NCBI GenBank assembly: GCA_021234155.1
Contig: JAJEKV010000103.1
Coordinates: forward strand, 3,164,001 to 3,228,000
Source of the DNA: Isoetes taiwanensis
Lineage: Eukaryota > Streptophyta > Lycopodiopsida > Isoetales > Isoetaceae
Length of the DNA stretch: 64,000 bases
Direction of reading: 5' to 3'
Part shown: positions 11,246-21,844 of the stretch, one piece after another
Layout of the letters: every line of letters starts with the position of its first letter
How positions within the stretch are numbered: position 1 is the first letter of the stretch
Notes under the pieces: generated by a model
The model's database searches: none
What the model saw: only the letters and a program-made list of their open reading frames with translations
Told to the model about the DNA's origin: nothing
Made by a program: the position numbers and the translations under genes

Positions 11246-14200
11246 AGCCCCAAAAGAAGAAAAGGGACCATAGGCATGTAAAAGCATCACAGCGTTTTTT
11301 CAGGCCCTAGGGTGCTTGATAAGCTTTATCACTAAGTTTTAGTCTGCGAGATTTAACTCGCACTTTCAACTAGGAGAATGTTCCTAGATGTTGAAGTCTT
11401 GCTGTATTTATTTCGTCTCATAGACCCTGATCTGTGACCACTATTCAAAACATTCGGTGCCTTATTGGAAATGCATGTTGCTGTCAATAACTTTGCCTAA
11501 AAATCCTTGTCCTCTAAAACCATACTCGACCATGCAAAATCCAACAAGAGTTTTGCTTCCTTTCTACGCTTATTCTCGAGCCCGAGCATACAAATGTAAT
11601 CAGCTTCCTCCTTATGCCTTTTAATACTTGTATACTTACTCATTTCCATAATCAGCTTCTAGGGCCTCAAACTTAGAACCGATTTCAGTTTTTCACCAAA
11701 TTCTTAAATATCGACAATGGCTCGTAATTTAACCGCAAGATGAAAACCCATGCAAAGTCTGTTTTAAGTAATCCGAGTAAGGTTGAAGGTATTGAAGATC
11801 CACAAAGTCAAATGGGCCTCGTTAAATATATTTGCCTTTCCCTTGAGAGCAGCCCAACTTTTTGCTATATAGTTAGTGATTAACCTTTAAAGCTAGGATC
11901 AATGCCACATCCTTGAACTTCTTCTATGGTTGGAACCCAACTAGATTGTGTTAAACTTTAGTGTAACTACCCCTATATTAAAACATATGTAGCCAAGATG
12001 ATGCCTCATAATATGAGCAGACGTCCAAATTCACTACTATTTACATAATAGACTTATCTATAGCTAGAAGTTAAGCAGAGCGGTTATGAAATTTTATAGC
12101 GGTTTTCTAATGTGATTACGATTTTTATAACGTTCGTGGCCAGGCCCGTAGTTAATTAGGCTGGCTAGTTATGTATTTAGTAGCCGGACAAATGAAGGAT
12201 CGCAGGCGATCCACTCTCTTTCTTATCGTTTTATAATATATATATGTATAAAATAGACGTGACTATAATTTACAAAATTTTCTCATTGTATGTACTTTTT
12301 TTTTACCGAATTAACTTGTTTATGTGTCGTCTTTCATTACATCATGATCTTCTTAAACTTTATCAAGATTAGAGCCACTCATGGTGTTATGATAGAGATC
12401 TTTGCCAAGAGGGATCTTCATTCTTCTTTTCATAAATTTTTGGAGCTTCTAGCAAAGAAGGGAACAATCCGGTTGGCTATCTAGCGAGCCAAATCTTGTT
12501 CTTTTGGATGACTCCTCGAGATTATAACGATTTTTCGCAAGGAAGTACAAAATATTGGCTTTTAGAAAATAGAAGGATTATTTATCCAAGATCAACGATT
12601 TTTAAAGATCGATAGTATATTATGGTTGGTTTAGTGTCTTTTCTATGTTGATCAATTACTCCTCGCAATCTTTCACAATTTCGTGATTCCCGAGAAGTGG
12701 TCTCCGAAAGGTTGTTCTCTTGACTATGCGAAGATTTACCAATTGAAGTTCTATACGCAGTGTCCGCTTTTATGAGAAAGCAGTTAGATCATCCAAATGA
12801 AGATTTGATCACTCAAATTGAGTCCATCCGGGTAGTTGAGGGTGATTGATGAATAGATTTGATTCATAGATTGCCTAATCAAGGAATGCTTCATTGGAAA
12901 TATCTCTCATTCGATTATTTTTGGGGTGAAGAGTATTCGGACATGGAGAATTTCTAAGGATTCACCGGATCTGCAGTTGTGGCCCATCTAGGTTTGTCTT
13001 TGTTCCTATTTTGGTCGGAAATGCTTAGAGCATGTATGTAGTTTGAACTGAGTTTTTGCATCTTCGTTAGCCATCAACTACTTGTGGAGTTGATTGCCTT
13101 GGATTATAGCCATTTCTTTTCTAGATGTGGAAATTATGTTGAATCATGTCAAATTCGAGTAGCATATGAAACTTAAAGTGAAATCTCAGTGGCTGAGATT
13201 CACAAGGTCAATACGTCCCATTTGCTTCAAGTCACACTTCACCTTCAAAAATCGTCCAAGAGATTTGACTCACAAATCTTGGAAAATTGCAAATCTGAGA
13301 GAACCTTCCTAGTCAGAGTCATCCCCGTATTCTTTTACATACATGGATTCGTTCCGTACTGAAGAAATGTTATAGCTATCTTCAACATGCTCCTCCTGGC
13401 TGGCTGGTTCGGTTCTTGAAGGCTTGTTATAGCCCTCTTCAACTTGATTGCTAGATCAATCGATTATGTGGATAGGAAGACCTGATGCCCCAGGCTTGGG
13501 GACAGCCACCTAGATCGAGTCCCATGTTCTTGAAGACTTTTGACATTTTTGAAGTGCTAGCATCATTAAGGAGACTTTTGACATGCTGGCATTATTTTAG
13601 GCTCGGGTGTTGACTCTTGATAACTTGGATGAAGTTTTCATATGATGTATTCACTAATTATCTTGGACAACGAATGGAAATGAGACAAGGACTTAAAAGG
13701 CTGTGAAAGGGTAGGAATGTATTGATCTTATTGATCAAAGGACTCATTGATCGCAAGATTGTGACGTTGGAGCTGTTGGAGCTATGTGATCGTGTAAGAT
13801 TGTGTCACATTGTGTCGATGATTGATGATCTAGTGCTAACTTGGTGGCTGATGATCTAGTGCTAGCCTGATGCTACAATCAATGGAAGAAATTGATAAGA
13901 GTTTTTTGTTGACTTTGTTGATGTTGAGTTTTGCTATGTGATTCATTTTGGTTTGACAGAGCTAAGTGAAAGTGGCAAGTGCCTTTGCTTCCGCAAATTG
14001 TTTTCTCTTCGTCAAAATGAGATGGACACAAAGTGCCTTCTTTTTGTCAAAATGATCTCGAGCTAGTAGGAAGATGATTTGGATAGGGTAATCTGAGTCA
14101 AATGTGAACTTATGAGGACAAATTTATGTTGGTATAGATGTCTATATATACAAATGAAGACTAAAAGAGTGAGTTGGGCGGATTTTGTTGTAGCCAAAAT

Positions 14201-14479
14201 TTTCTTGCTTAGGCCTTGTGAGTAAATGTGGAGAGTCGGGCATAATGGACCTCCTTGAGGCTGGAAATGGATACATAAAGGCAACTTTTGCCATGTCATT
14301 AGTTGTCATTTTAGCATAAATGTGACTATAAGGGTCTATTCACACTCAAGTGTTGTTAACTTTTAATGTTAATAAGGTGATTATTTTCACACCAAAGCTA
14401 CTCTAGGGATTTTGGTTAGGCTAAACTGAAATCCCTTCATACATTTTTAGTTAAAAATTTAGTCAAAGACATAAAAACT
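11246..14479. other. Intergenic, AT-rich, no gene recognised
   Basis: Starts at the right edge of duplication A1. No open frame above about 65 codons shows a known family, and no terminal repeats are evident. A short frame at 12,290-12,484 is not recognisable. This could be old, decayed transposon sequence. Confidence 0.5.
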
Positions 14480-15591
14480 ATGAGCAGATTCAAGTGACCT
14501 CAAAAAAAATCACTTTTAACTTTTAATGTTATTCTTTGTTTTGCTTAGTTTTGCTAACTTAACTTTAATGTAGTGATGATGATTTTAGTTAGTATTTGTA
14601 GTGTAGAAACTTTTAACTATTTTCTTAACTAATATGTTGAAGTATAAGTTAACTTTAATTTTGGTTAAAAGTCACTTGCCGTTCAAATGGACTTACATGC
14701 ACTTTAAGTCTCATAGTCTTCCATTGAGCTTACTTGAGTTTGCCTCACTTTATGATCTTAAATATGTCGTGGGTTTAAACTTCTTTCAATATGTAATGTT
14801 TGGGTGGAGCCAGATTTTGTCAATTATAGGTCTTTCGTACATTCAATAATGGCTTGCGCACCTCATGTTGTTGTTCCGTTCAAAGCTTGAGTGAGATTTG
14901 TCGCATTCAAAGCTTGAGTGAGATTTGTCGCGTGTAAGTAAAACTTGAGTGAGATCTATTTGTCGCATCGAATGGTTGAAATCTCCCCTCGCACGTTAGG
15001 TAGGAGAATGAGCACTTAGTACGCTCTTATGTAGGGTGCAGATCAAGCTCACCTTAGAAGGCTCGCCGCCTATTATCTCTTACATTAAAATCTTAAATAA
15101 CAGTGTGATTTTAAATACAATGCATCCTGATCTTAAATTTTGGTAATTTGAATCATAGAAGACTTTAAGTAATTGACATACAAAAAATGTGCAGATGTAA
15201 GATTGATATAAACTTTGATAACTTGAATAGGACGTAATTATAGGGATTTTAACAAATTGACATTGAAAAATTGTATAGATGTAAGATTGATATAAGCAAT
15301 GTTGTGTTAAATGATTGTTTCTTTTTAACAAATTAAAAGTTGTTTTACAGGTTTTCTTATAATACTGCATGCTCGAGTTAAACCAATTCCTATGGACCTT
15401 GTTCAGCCGATTTGGTACTTCATCACTTGTGTTTGCGTGTGTATCATTTTGTGGAAAATATGGAATTGGCTTCGGTATGTAGTCGAGCTACAAGTTGTTG
15501 AGTTGCATATTTGGGAACGGTGTCATTATCTGGATATCATTATTGGCGATTGTCCTATTAATCGGATAGGAGTTTCTTTAGGACAATGCAT
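14480..15591. repeat. RepD, copy 1
   Basis: Diverged copy of 37,100-37,929 (for example acttaactttaatgtagtga in both). It includes an open frame at 15,392-15,685 beginning MDLVQPIWYF that has hydrophobic stretches but no family I know; the second copy has a stop early in the same frame, so I do not call a gene. This copy lacks the DNA element found at 37,930-38,725 and serves as its empty site. Confidence 0.65.
14881..14966. repeat. Short tandem repeat, ~27-bp unit
   Basis: The core cttgagtgagatttgtcgc occurs twice exactly and a third time with changes (cttgagtgagatctatttgtcgc). Confidence 0.75.
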
Positions 15592-15978
15592 CTATGTTAT
15601 TGTCTATGTTGTACTAGTTATTTGTGCCTTCCTAACTCCTATTTTAGGTAATTGGGTACATTCTGATTTTTTACGGGAGAGGTGAACTTGTAAATAGCTA
15701 TAATATGAATATTAGGAAATTGACATGGATAAGAGTTTTTTGAATTTGATTTTTGATTTGGGTATTAGTTAAAAGGAAAATCTAAAAAATGCTCTTATAT
15801 CTGTCCACATTTGTTAAAATACTCTTGAATTTGAAGGAAGTATTAAAATGCATTTGTGATACTTTTTAATCTACTTTTAAAGGCTTTTTTATTTTTGAGA
15901 AGGATTTTTATATTTTCAAATTGGAAATATTACAACATTATAAACATCCTTCATGGTTCAAATAAAAATTAAGCATAC
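15592..15978. repeat. RepC, copy 2
   Basis: About 90 percent like 2,074-2,462 and 38,728-39,114 by eye. Ends where the GC-rich hairpin sequence begins. Confidence 0.7.
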
Positions 15979-15987
15979 AAGAAACTT

Positions 15988-16083
15988 ATCGCGGCGGCCT
16001 TACGGCCGTCGCGAACGTTTCTCTTCCCCAACTCGTCTATGCATGCCGCGAACGTTTCTCTTCCCCAACTCGTCTATGCATGC
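15988..16083. repeat. GC-rich hairpin and 37-bp direct repeat
   Basis: A near-perfect hairpin (TCGCGGCGGCC, TTAC loop, GGCCGTCGCGA) is followed by two tandem copies of a 37-bp unit starting cgcgaacgtttctcttcccc. The composition is sharply different from the AT-rich flanks. Function unknown. Confidence 0.7.
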
Positions 16084-16330
16084 TAGAACATGTAGGATTT
16101 GAACCTGCATTTTGTTGCCTTGTCTTCAGTACCTGCACGATAGAACAACCTTGATCATAACGACTTGTTACGGAAGATGTTTTGCATTAAATCAAAAGAG
16201 CATTTCTCTTCACTGAGATATCAGAAAAAAGGAGTGTCTCATCATCATCCCGTATCCACGCGCTAGAACCTGCAGGAGTTGAACCTGCATCCTTGGTCCC
16301 ATCCTTTAGTAATGATGTTGCATGGAAGGA
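16083..16330 (-). other. Two tRNA T-arm-like segments
   Basis: On the minus strand GCAGGTTCAAATCCTACATG (16,090-16,109) and GCAGGTTCAACTCCTGCAGG (16,269-16,288) look like T-arms with GTTCAA loops, about 180 bp apart and each followed by TTCTAGC. I cannot fold a full cloverleaf for either, so these may be tRNA relics or parts of a tRNA-derived repeat. Confidence 0.3.
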
Positions 16331-16639
16331 TCTGAGCCTTTGGAATTTATTTAATTTTTATCCAGGTGTAAAAAATATGGTAAATGATGCCATTATTAAT
16401 GGAGATGAAAAAACATAAAGTGGCTATCTAGATGTTTAGTAGCTGATCTTTAAGCAGCTCCATTGCTCCAGAGCTATCAATTTTGAATGGGGCTGATCTA
16501 ATAGGTACCTATAAGTCATCAAGAGGATCAATGATCCACAACATTTCCTGAATTGCTTTGAGTTTTGAGTTGCTTTGAGTTTAGGTTGTTGGGAACATCA
16601 AGCTCCAGCAGCTGCAGTTAAAACTTGGACAACTATTCA

Positions 16640-16641
<2 letters not shown>

Positions 16642-16732
<91 letters not shown>
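16642..16732. repeat. (AT)n microsatellite at left edge of the PLE
   Basis: About 45 AT units directly abutting the left terminal repeat. A second (AT)n array lies at the right edge of the right repeat. Confidence 0.95.
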
Positions 16733-17872
16733 CATATACATATATCCAAGAGGTTGGTGAGGCTTTAATTGCTGGTTATCTATTGGCATAGCAGTAATTG
16801 CTGCAAAGGGAATTTCTTATATTCATTAACATTAGAGTGGGAGGTGATCACATAAACTACTTTGGATAACACCTTAGAAGGCCATCTATATGGTAACATA
16901 TGGGTTAATATGGCAACATGTTGGCCTCCAAGTCTATATCCTGATAGTAGCTCAAAGTATTTTCTTTAGCATAATTTAATAATGCCATATGGATACATAG
17001 CTAGGGATCTGACTCATCCTTTTTATTACTAGTACCATTGGAAATGGGCCCAAGAATTATTATACTCAAAGTGACTGTATCAAAAGTTACGATATTCAAA
17101 GTTTTTTAAGAACACTTAAGGCTACGAAAGGTTATTGACTATAAATGTTAGGGTTGGGAACCATTGAATTATGGGGATATTTTGACTTACATGGTAAAGG
17201 TTTATCTAACTGGCAATCTAAACTATATGTGATTACTTTATCTATCATAGACCTTAATGATTTGATCCCGCTTTGAGATAATACATTTGGCACATGTGTA
17301 CAGCGGGAAAGGCAAACCAGCTCAGCCTTCCACCTTTTGAGAAAAGATATAATACGTGTGGCATTTAAATGGTAAAACCTTAATGATGAAAGGTCAACAT
17401 TGTAATTTATATTTCCGTATACCTAATGCTATGGGCAAAGGAAAAATACATTTTAGGGTTCTTGCTGATCAACGTGGCTCCTACGAAATGGGTTGCCGGA
17501 TCATGGCGCCAGCGACTATGGCTAAATCTAGAGGTAACAGGAAGGCACAGAGCTCTGACCTTGGCCGAAAATGGTACACTATGGCGGCGGACTTCGGTTA
17601 GTACATGCATGATTTCGGATTTTTCATCTGCTATGAAATCTTTGGCACAGAGATCTTTGAACCAGAAACTCAGAGGCAATAGATTGGGCGGCAAAAAGAA
17701 CAGCGTGCTTCCAATTTTCGTACTACTTCAATGCTATTTTTTCCCTTCTTATAAAACATCATGGCTTGTCCGCCAGTTTAGACATCTTGAGAAGTATCCC
17801 TGTCCAAAGAAAAAACCGCTTTGAGCGTTGAGAGAAGTTGAGTTTCCTGTGATTCTAAGTTCTATAGCAGAA

Positions 17873-18205
17873 ATGACAAGGCCAGAAGGATCTGGCAATA
17901 AAAAACCTACCAAGCTGGACATCCTGGAGATGCTTAGAGAAGCTGGTGTTGATGTAAGTTTCATTGGCAGAAATGAAGGAGCTGCAATCAAAAAGGCTGA
18001 GCTTGAGCAAATGGCAGCAAAGGCTGGCATTGATATATACAGTAAAAAGAAAGGAATGCTTGGCAAACGACCTGTGGTGGAAAGTTTTCAAGACCTTACA
18101 GCAAAGACTAGTCTGGATCAGACATTTCCAAAGGCAGTTAACGTCATCAACATTACACCAAGTCAAGAGGATGAATACGCTAATGGAGACGTCCCGCTTA
18201 ACCAG
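17873..18205 (+). CDS. PLE 5' exon 1 (unknown protein segment)
   Basis: Opens with ATG and reads MTRPEGSGNKKPTKLDILE, then a charged stretch to DVPLNQ, followed by a GT donor (CAG|GTCC). The 111 codons end in phase 0. The motif KLDILEMLREAGVD and KKAELEQMAAKAGID have the look of two short helical repeats. No known family recognised. The same exon in the right repeat (about 25,216-25,545) is disrupted, mainly at CAG/CTG sites. Confidence 0.5.
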
Positions 18206-18712
18206 GTCCTTTTGATTGATTTCTATTAAATGCTTAAATGAAAAGAACAAAAACAAGGGAAAGGGTAGAGATAATAAAATCTCTGTTTGAGATATTGCTG
18301 CATTCCAGATCTGCATTTTTTTTGCTTAGTTTTTTCATAAGTATTCTGTTTATAAGGTCTTATAAGACTTTAGGTTCAAAATACAAGAGTTAGGATCAGT
18401 GTATGAACATATAAATGACGGATGCACTATAAGCAAGCAGCAGCAAATGAGAAGCTGTGCACCATACATTTATACTTATGGTGACCTTTGCTGATACGAT
18501 TACATCACAGGAAGTATTTGCTATCCTCTATTTTCTATTCTCTGTTTTCTATATTTGACTTTCTGAGCAAAAATATTGATAATAGCACTGGTTCATTATA
18601 TCTAGTTTCCATTTATGGTTGAAGGGCTTTACGCCAGAAAACTCTATAGCTTACCTGCTGGCCAATTCAATATTACCCTCTTTAGGCTAATTATTGTCTT
18701 CTTTGGCTGCAG

Positions 18713-18937
18713 GTAACCAGAGTTTTCTCTACCTACTCTGTTTTCAATCATGCATTTATCAAGCGTGGTAACATGGAGCATTCTGAAGTTTGTTTACAAT
18801 GGAAGAAGAAGTTCTTTGAGGAAGTACTAGCTAAGCCAAATAATCTGACTTTTTTGCAAACTACTGCCATCTTTAAGATATTCAGGTGGTACTATTTTCC
18901 TGACTATTATTGTGATAAGTGTATGGAGGCTGGACAG
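18713..18937 (+). CDS. PLE 5' exon 2 (unknown protein segment)
   Basis: Preceded by a pyrimidine-rich tract and GGCTGCAG acceptor, followed by CAG|GTTTGG. The 75 codons (VTRVFSTYSVFNHAFIKRG onwards) are in phase with exon 1. It ends with a possible zinc-binding pair, YYCDKCMEAGQ. The duplicate at 26,039-26,263 keeps the frame with conservative changes (YYCDKC to YSCAKC), which supports real coding sequence. Confidence 0.55.
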
Positions 18938-19155
18938 GTTTGGGCCTGATCATGGTAGTTCTAACTTTGAAACAAAAGGATTGATAGCTTTTACATATTT
19001 TCAGTTTTATTACCTTAAAGTATGATGAGATATTACTTTGATAAACATCTATGATATAATGGTCAAAGATAAATCGTTTTGGAAAAGCTCTGTTTTATAC
19101 TTATTACTTTATGCATCAAGTTTTTTGACGAAAATGCTGAACTCCTTTTTCTCAG

Positions 19156-19337
19156 GCAATATCTAACTATCAGAAGTTCGAGAGAAACCCGAAAATCTTG
19201 TTAAGCAGTTTGACACAATTTTAGAAAAAATGGCCTTCTTTGCTAAAACCCAGCTTGTTAGACTTCTGATGATGCAAATGTTAAAGATATATGGTGCTTT
19301 TACTGAGAAAACATGTTTCTTAACCTTAAATAAGTAA
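19156..19337 (+). pseudogene. PLE 5' exon 3 candidate, frame uncertain
   Basis: After a CAG acceptor the sequence encodes EKPENLVKQFDTILEKMAFF in the duplicate at 26,480-26,665, ending FLTLNK before a stop/GT. Here a missing base near 19,178 (ttcgagag against ttcagtagag) breaks the frame. Its phase does not join cleanly with exon 2 in either copy, so it may be a non-coding exon or need a splice site I have not found. Confidence 0.35.
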
Positions 19338-19854
19338 ATACAGTGGTAGCTTTATCACCGATTGATACTTGTCCATTTGATTCTTCCAATAAGATCCTTT
19401 ATCAGCATAAATACTTGGACCTTAGTTTCCTTTTAAGCATGCATGGTCTAGGTATAAATAATATACTCTGGCCCTTATACTATTAGTTTAACAGCATGTT
19501 TACACCTCTTTAAATGTATGAACTGTTGATAAGGATTTAGGTTTATCAGATGAAAACAAGAATACTGGTTATGATTCTCCAACTATAAAAGGGAACCGAT
19601 AAATTCAACTAGGTCACAGGTTGATCCTGGACTAGTTTTGAATGTCTGATCTTGGTAATTGTCTTTGGACAAGGCCCAGGCTAAGGCTTTGTATATATTC
19701 TGTGATTTCGGGGCACTGGTTTAACCAGTGTGGATCATAAATGGTATTCTTGCTACATCTGTTAAAACTTAGAAAAATTTGACAGCCCTGGTTAAATCAT
19801 GTGAAAATTCCTTCGTTTAATTCATTACATATACTTACTATCTGAATTTTCTAG

Positions 19855-19974
19855 GAAGGACAAACTGGTATTATTGGAGCTTTGCCCCAGATCAATGATC
19901 TTGATATACCTGCTGAAGGACAAACTGGTATTATTGGAGCTTTGCCTCAGATCAATGATCTTGATATACCTGCT
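19855..19974 (+). repeat. In-frame 60-bp tandem duplication
   Basis: Two adjacent 60-bp units differ at one base (gccccag / gcctcag). They begin exactly at the predicted splice acceptor, so the duplicate adds 20 residues without changing frame. Confidence 0.9.
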
Positions 19975-21538
19975 GAAGCAATTTGGAGCCAACAACTTTT
20001 GGCGCTTGGATACGGAGTCTTACCATGTACTGCCCCTAATATGGCTGTGCAAACAATTATCTCCTGCATCCTCAATATAGAGCTGCATAAATACATTATT
20101 GCAAGGGAAGGCAGCATCAATGATCTAAGTGGTTCTGTCATAACACATTTGGGAATGTCTGGATTCCTGTCTCTGGTATCCAATTTTATGAAAGCTGAAT
20201 ACAACATTAGTACATGCAGGAACCTTATTGATTCAGTTTACAGCAGGCTCCCTATGGTTCAATTCAATGCCACTGAACGTGAAGCATCAAACCTCAAGAT
20301 GTTTATCAAGTGTCTCACAGCTCTTGAAAGAGCTAATGGAGTCAAATTCACATTTCCAAATGTCAACAATGCAAGAAAAGCCAGAACCCCTATTGTGCAA
20401 AACAGAGTTGTACCTAATGCCAATTTCTCAAATTGTTTGTTCAACATAAACATGCTGACTGATGAACAGAGGGTGGCTTTTGGAGAGGCTCAACAAAACA
20501 ATGTTGAAATTAGGGAACCTGTGGAGGAAAGGCTGCCAATCAGCATGCTACATTTTTTCAACTGTGGAAGATTCCCAGCTATGACCTCTAGGGAGGTGGA
20601 AATGCATGGCAGTCAATATCAACAAGCCCTATGGAAAAGTAAGAACTTAGGGGTCATTGCACCAATCAGTCAAGATGCTTGGAAAAGCCTGGCATCAGTT
20701 AATAATCAGGAAATGACTAAGGCACACAAAGATGCTGATAATTTCATACGCACAGTTGAGAAACTTGAGATAACTTTACCATTCTCGGCTAAATGTCTGG
20801 GCTTTGAATGCAGTAACAGCAAACAAGTCTTCATTGGCCAAAAAGGTCACCAAGCTCGTATAGATGAAAGAAGGCATGAGTTCTACATCAAAAAGATGTG
20901 GAGAACGTTCTGTCCTTTCTTTAAGTGCAAATGTGACAAGACAGCCAAGGACAATGGGGATTGCCCCGACACTATTATTTGGGTCGATCATGCTATATGG
21001 TACCTTATGAATAATCTTGACAAAGCATGGCCTGAACATTCTGTTCCAGTAAGGTTTGCGTTCTTCACTTCTGTCCTTGCTACTAAACCACTTAAGGATG
21101 CTATTGCTGCTTTCTTGGGATATCTCAAAGTAAGGGATCTTTTCTTCAAGATGACTGTCAGATTTGCTGAAGACATCAATGCAGATCTCAATAATGAATT
21201 TGGAGGCACTAAACTGACCGACATCTTGGAAAAAACTATCAAACCAATGAAATTCCTAATCAGCAAGCAGCAGAACAACAATAATGGGAATTGCAGTACC
21301 GGCAATCGAAAAAGGTTCAGTGAACCAGATAGCCCTGCTGGATCTATAATCATGCCTCCAAAACTGTACAAGAGACCTGACATGTCTACACCTACATCCA
21401 AGGTATCTGAAACTTTCTACACTGATACAGTTGGCTTAGATGACAATAGTATTGCTGGCGATGGATCTGTCACCAAGGCTAGTACATGTACAACAACCAG
21501 ACGCTTTGAGGTTTCACCATGCAACCTCAACTTTATAA
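19855..21538 (+). CDS. PLE first large coding exon, unknown N-terminal protein
   Basis: Open from a TTTTCTAG acceptor to a strong donor (AAA|GTAAGT), about 561 codons. It starts with two exact tandem copies of a 60-bp unit encoding EGQTGIIGALPQINDLDIPA. The middle has a Cys-rich stretch (CPFFKCKCDKTAKDNGDCPD) that could bind metal, and the C-terminus is basic and low in complexity. I do not recognise a family. Its place directly before the RT exon suggests it is the N-terminal part of the same polyprotein or a separate ORF1. The donor is phase 2. Confidence 0.65.
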
Positions 21539-21844
21539 AGTAAGTACTTTCAATTTGGGCTACTTTTACATTATGAGAAGTATACTTAATGATTATTCAA
21601 TTCTGTCTAAAATTTGGCTTTTAGCAACCCGAATTATGCATTTGTCTTGTGTTCTACATTAATATTTTAGACTACATATTTATTTTGTTTACTACTGCTT
21701 GGCTTGCTTTTCTCGGGGGGTTCTTTTTTATAAAAGGAACTACACATAAAACTCATAAATTTACTCGAATGCCTAACTTGGCATTACTTTTTCTGATCTT
21801 AAATGATCGTGATACACTACATTTGGTAGCAGAGCAAGAGGATT

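Larger units (their letters stand above)
16733..19692 (+). repeat. PLE left terminal repeat (pseudo-LTR candidate)
   Basis: Matches 24,073-27,020 at a nearly constant offset of about 7.3 kb. It is nearly identical except in the patch that corresponds to 24,640-25,800. It carries exons 1-3 of the element and ends at aaggctttgt, after which the two copies differ. Confidence 0.85.

Noticed and set aside
15392-15685. 97-codon frame beginning MDLVQPIWYF
   Set aside because: The second copy at about 37,727 has an early stop in the same frame; it is part of a repeat.
16575-16760. Open frames of Ile-Tyr repeats (also 26,960-27,197)
   Set aside because: They are translations of (AT)n.
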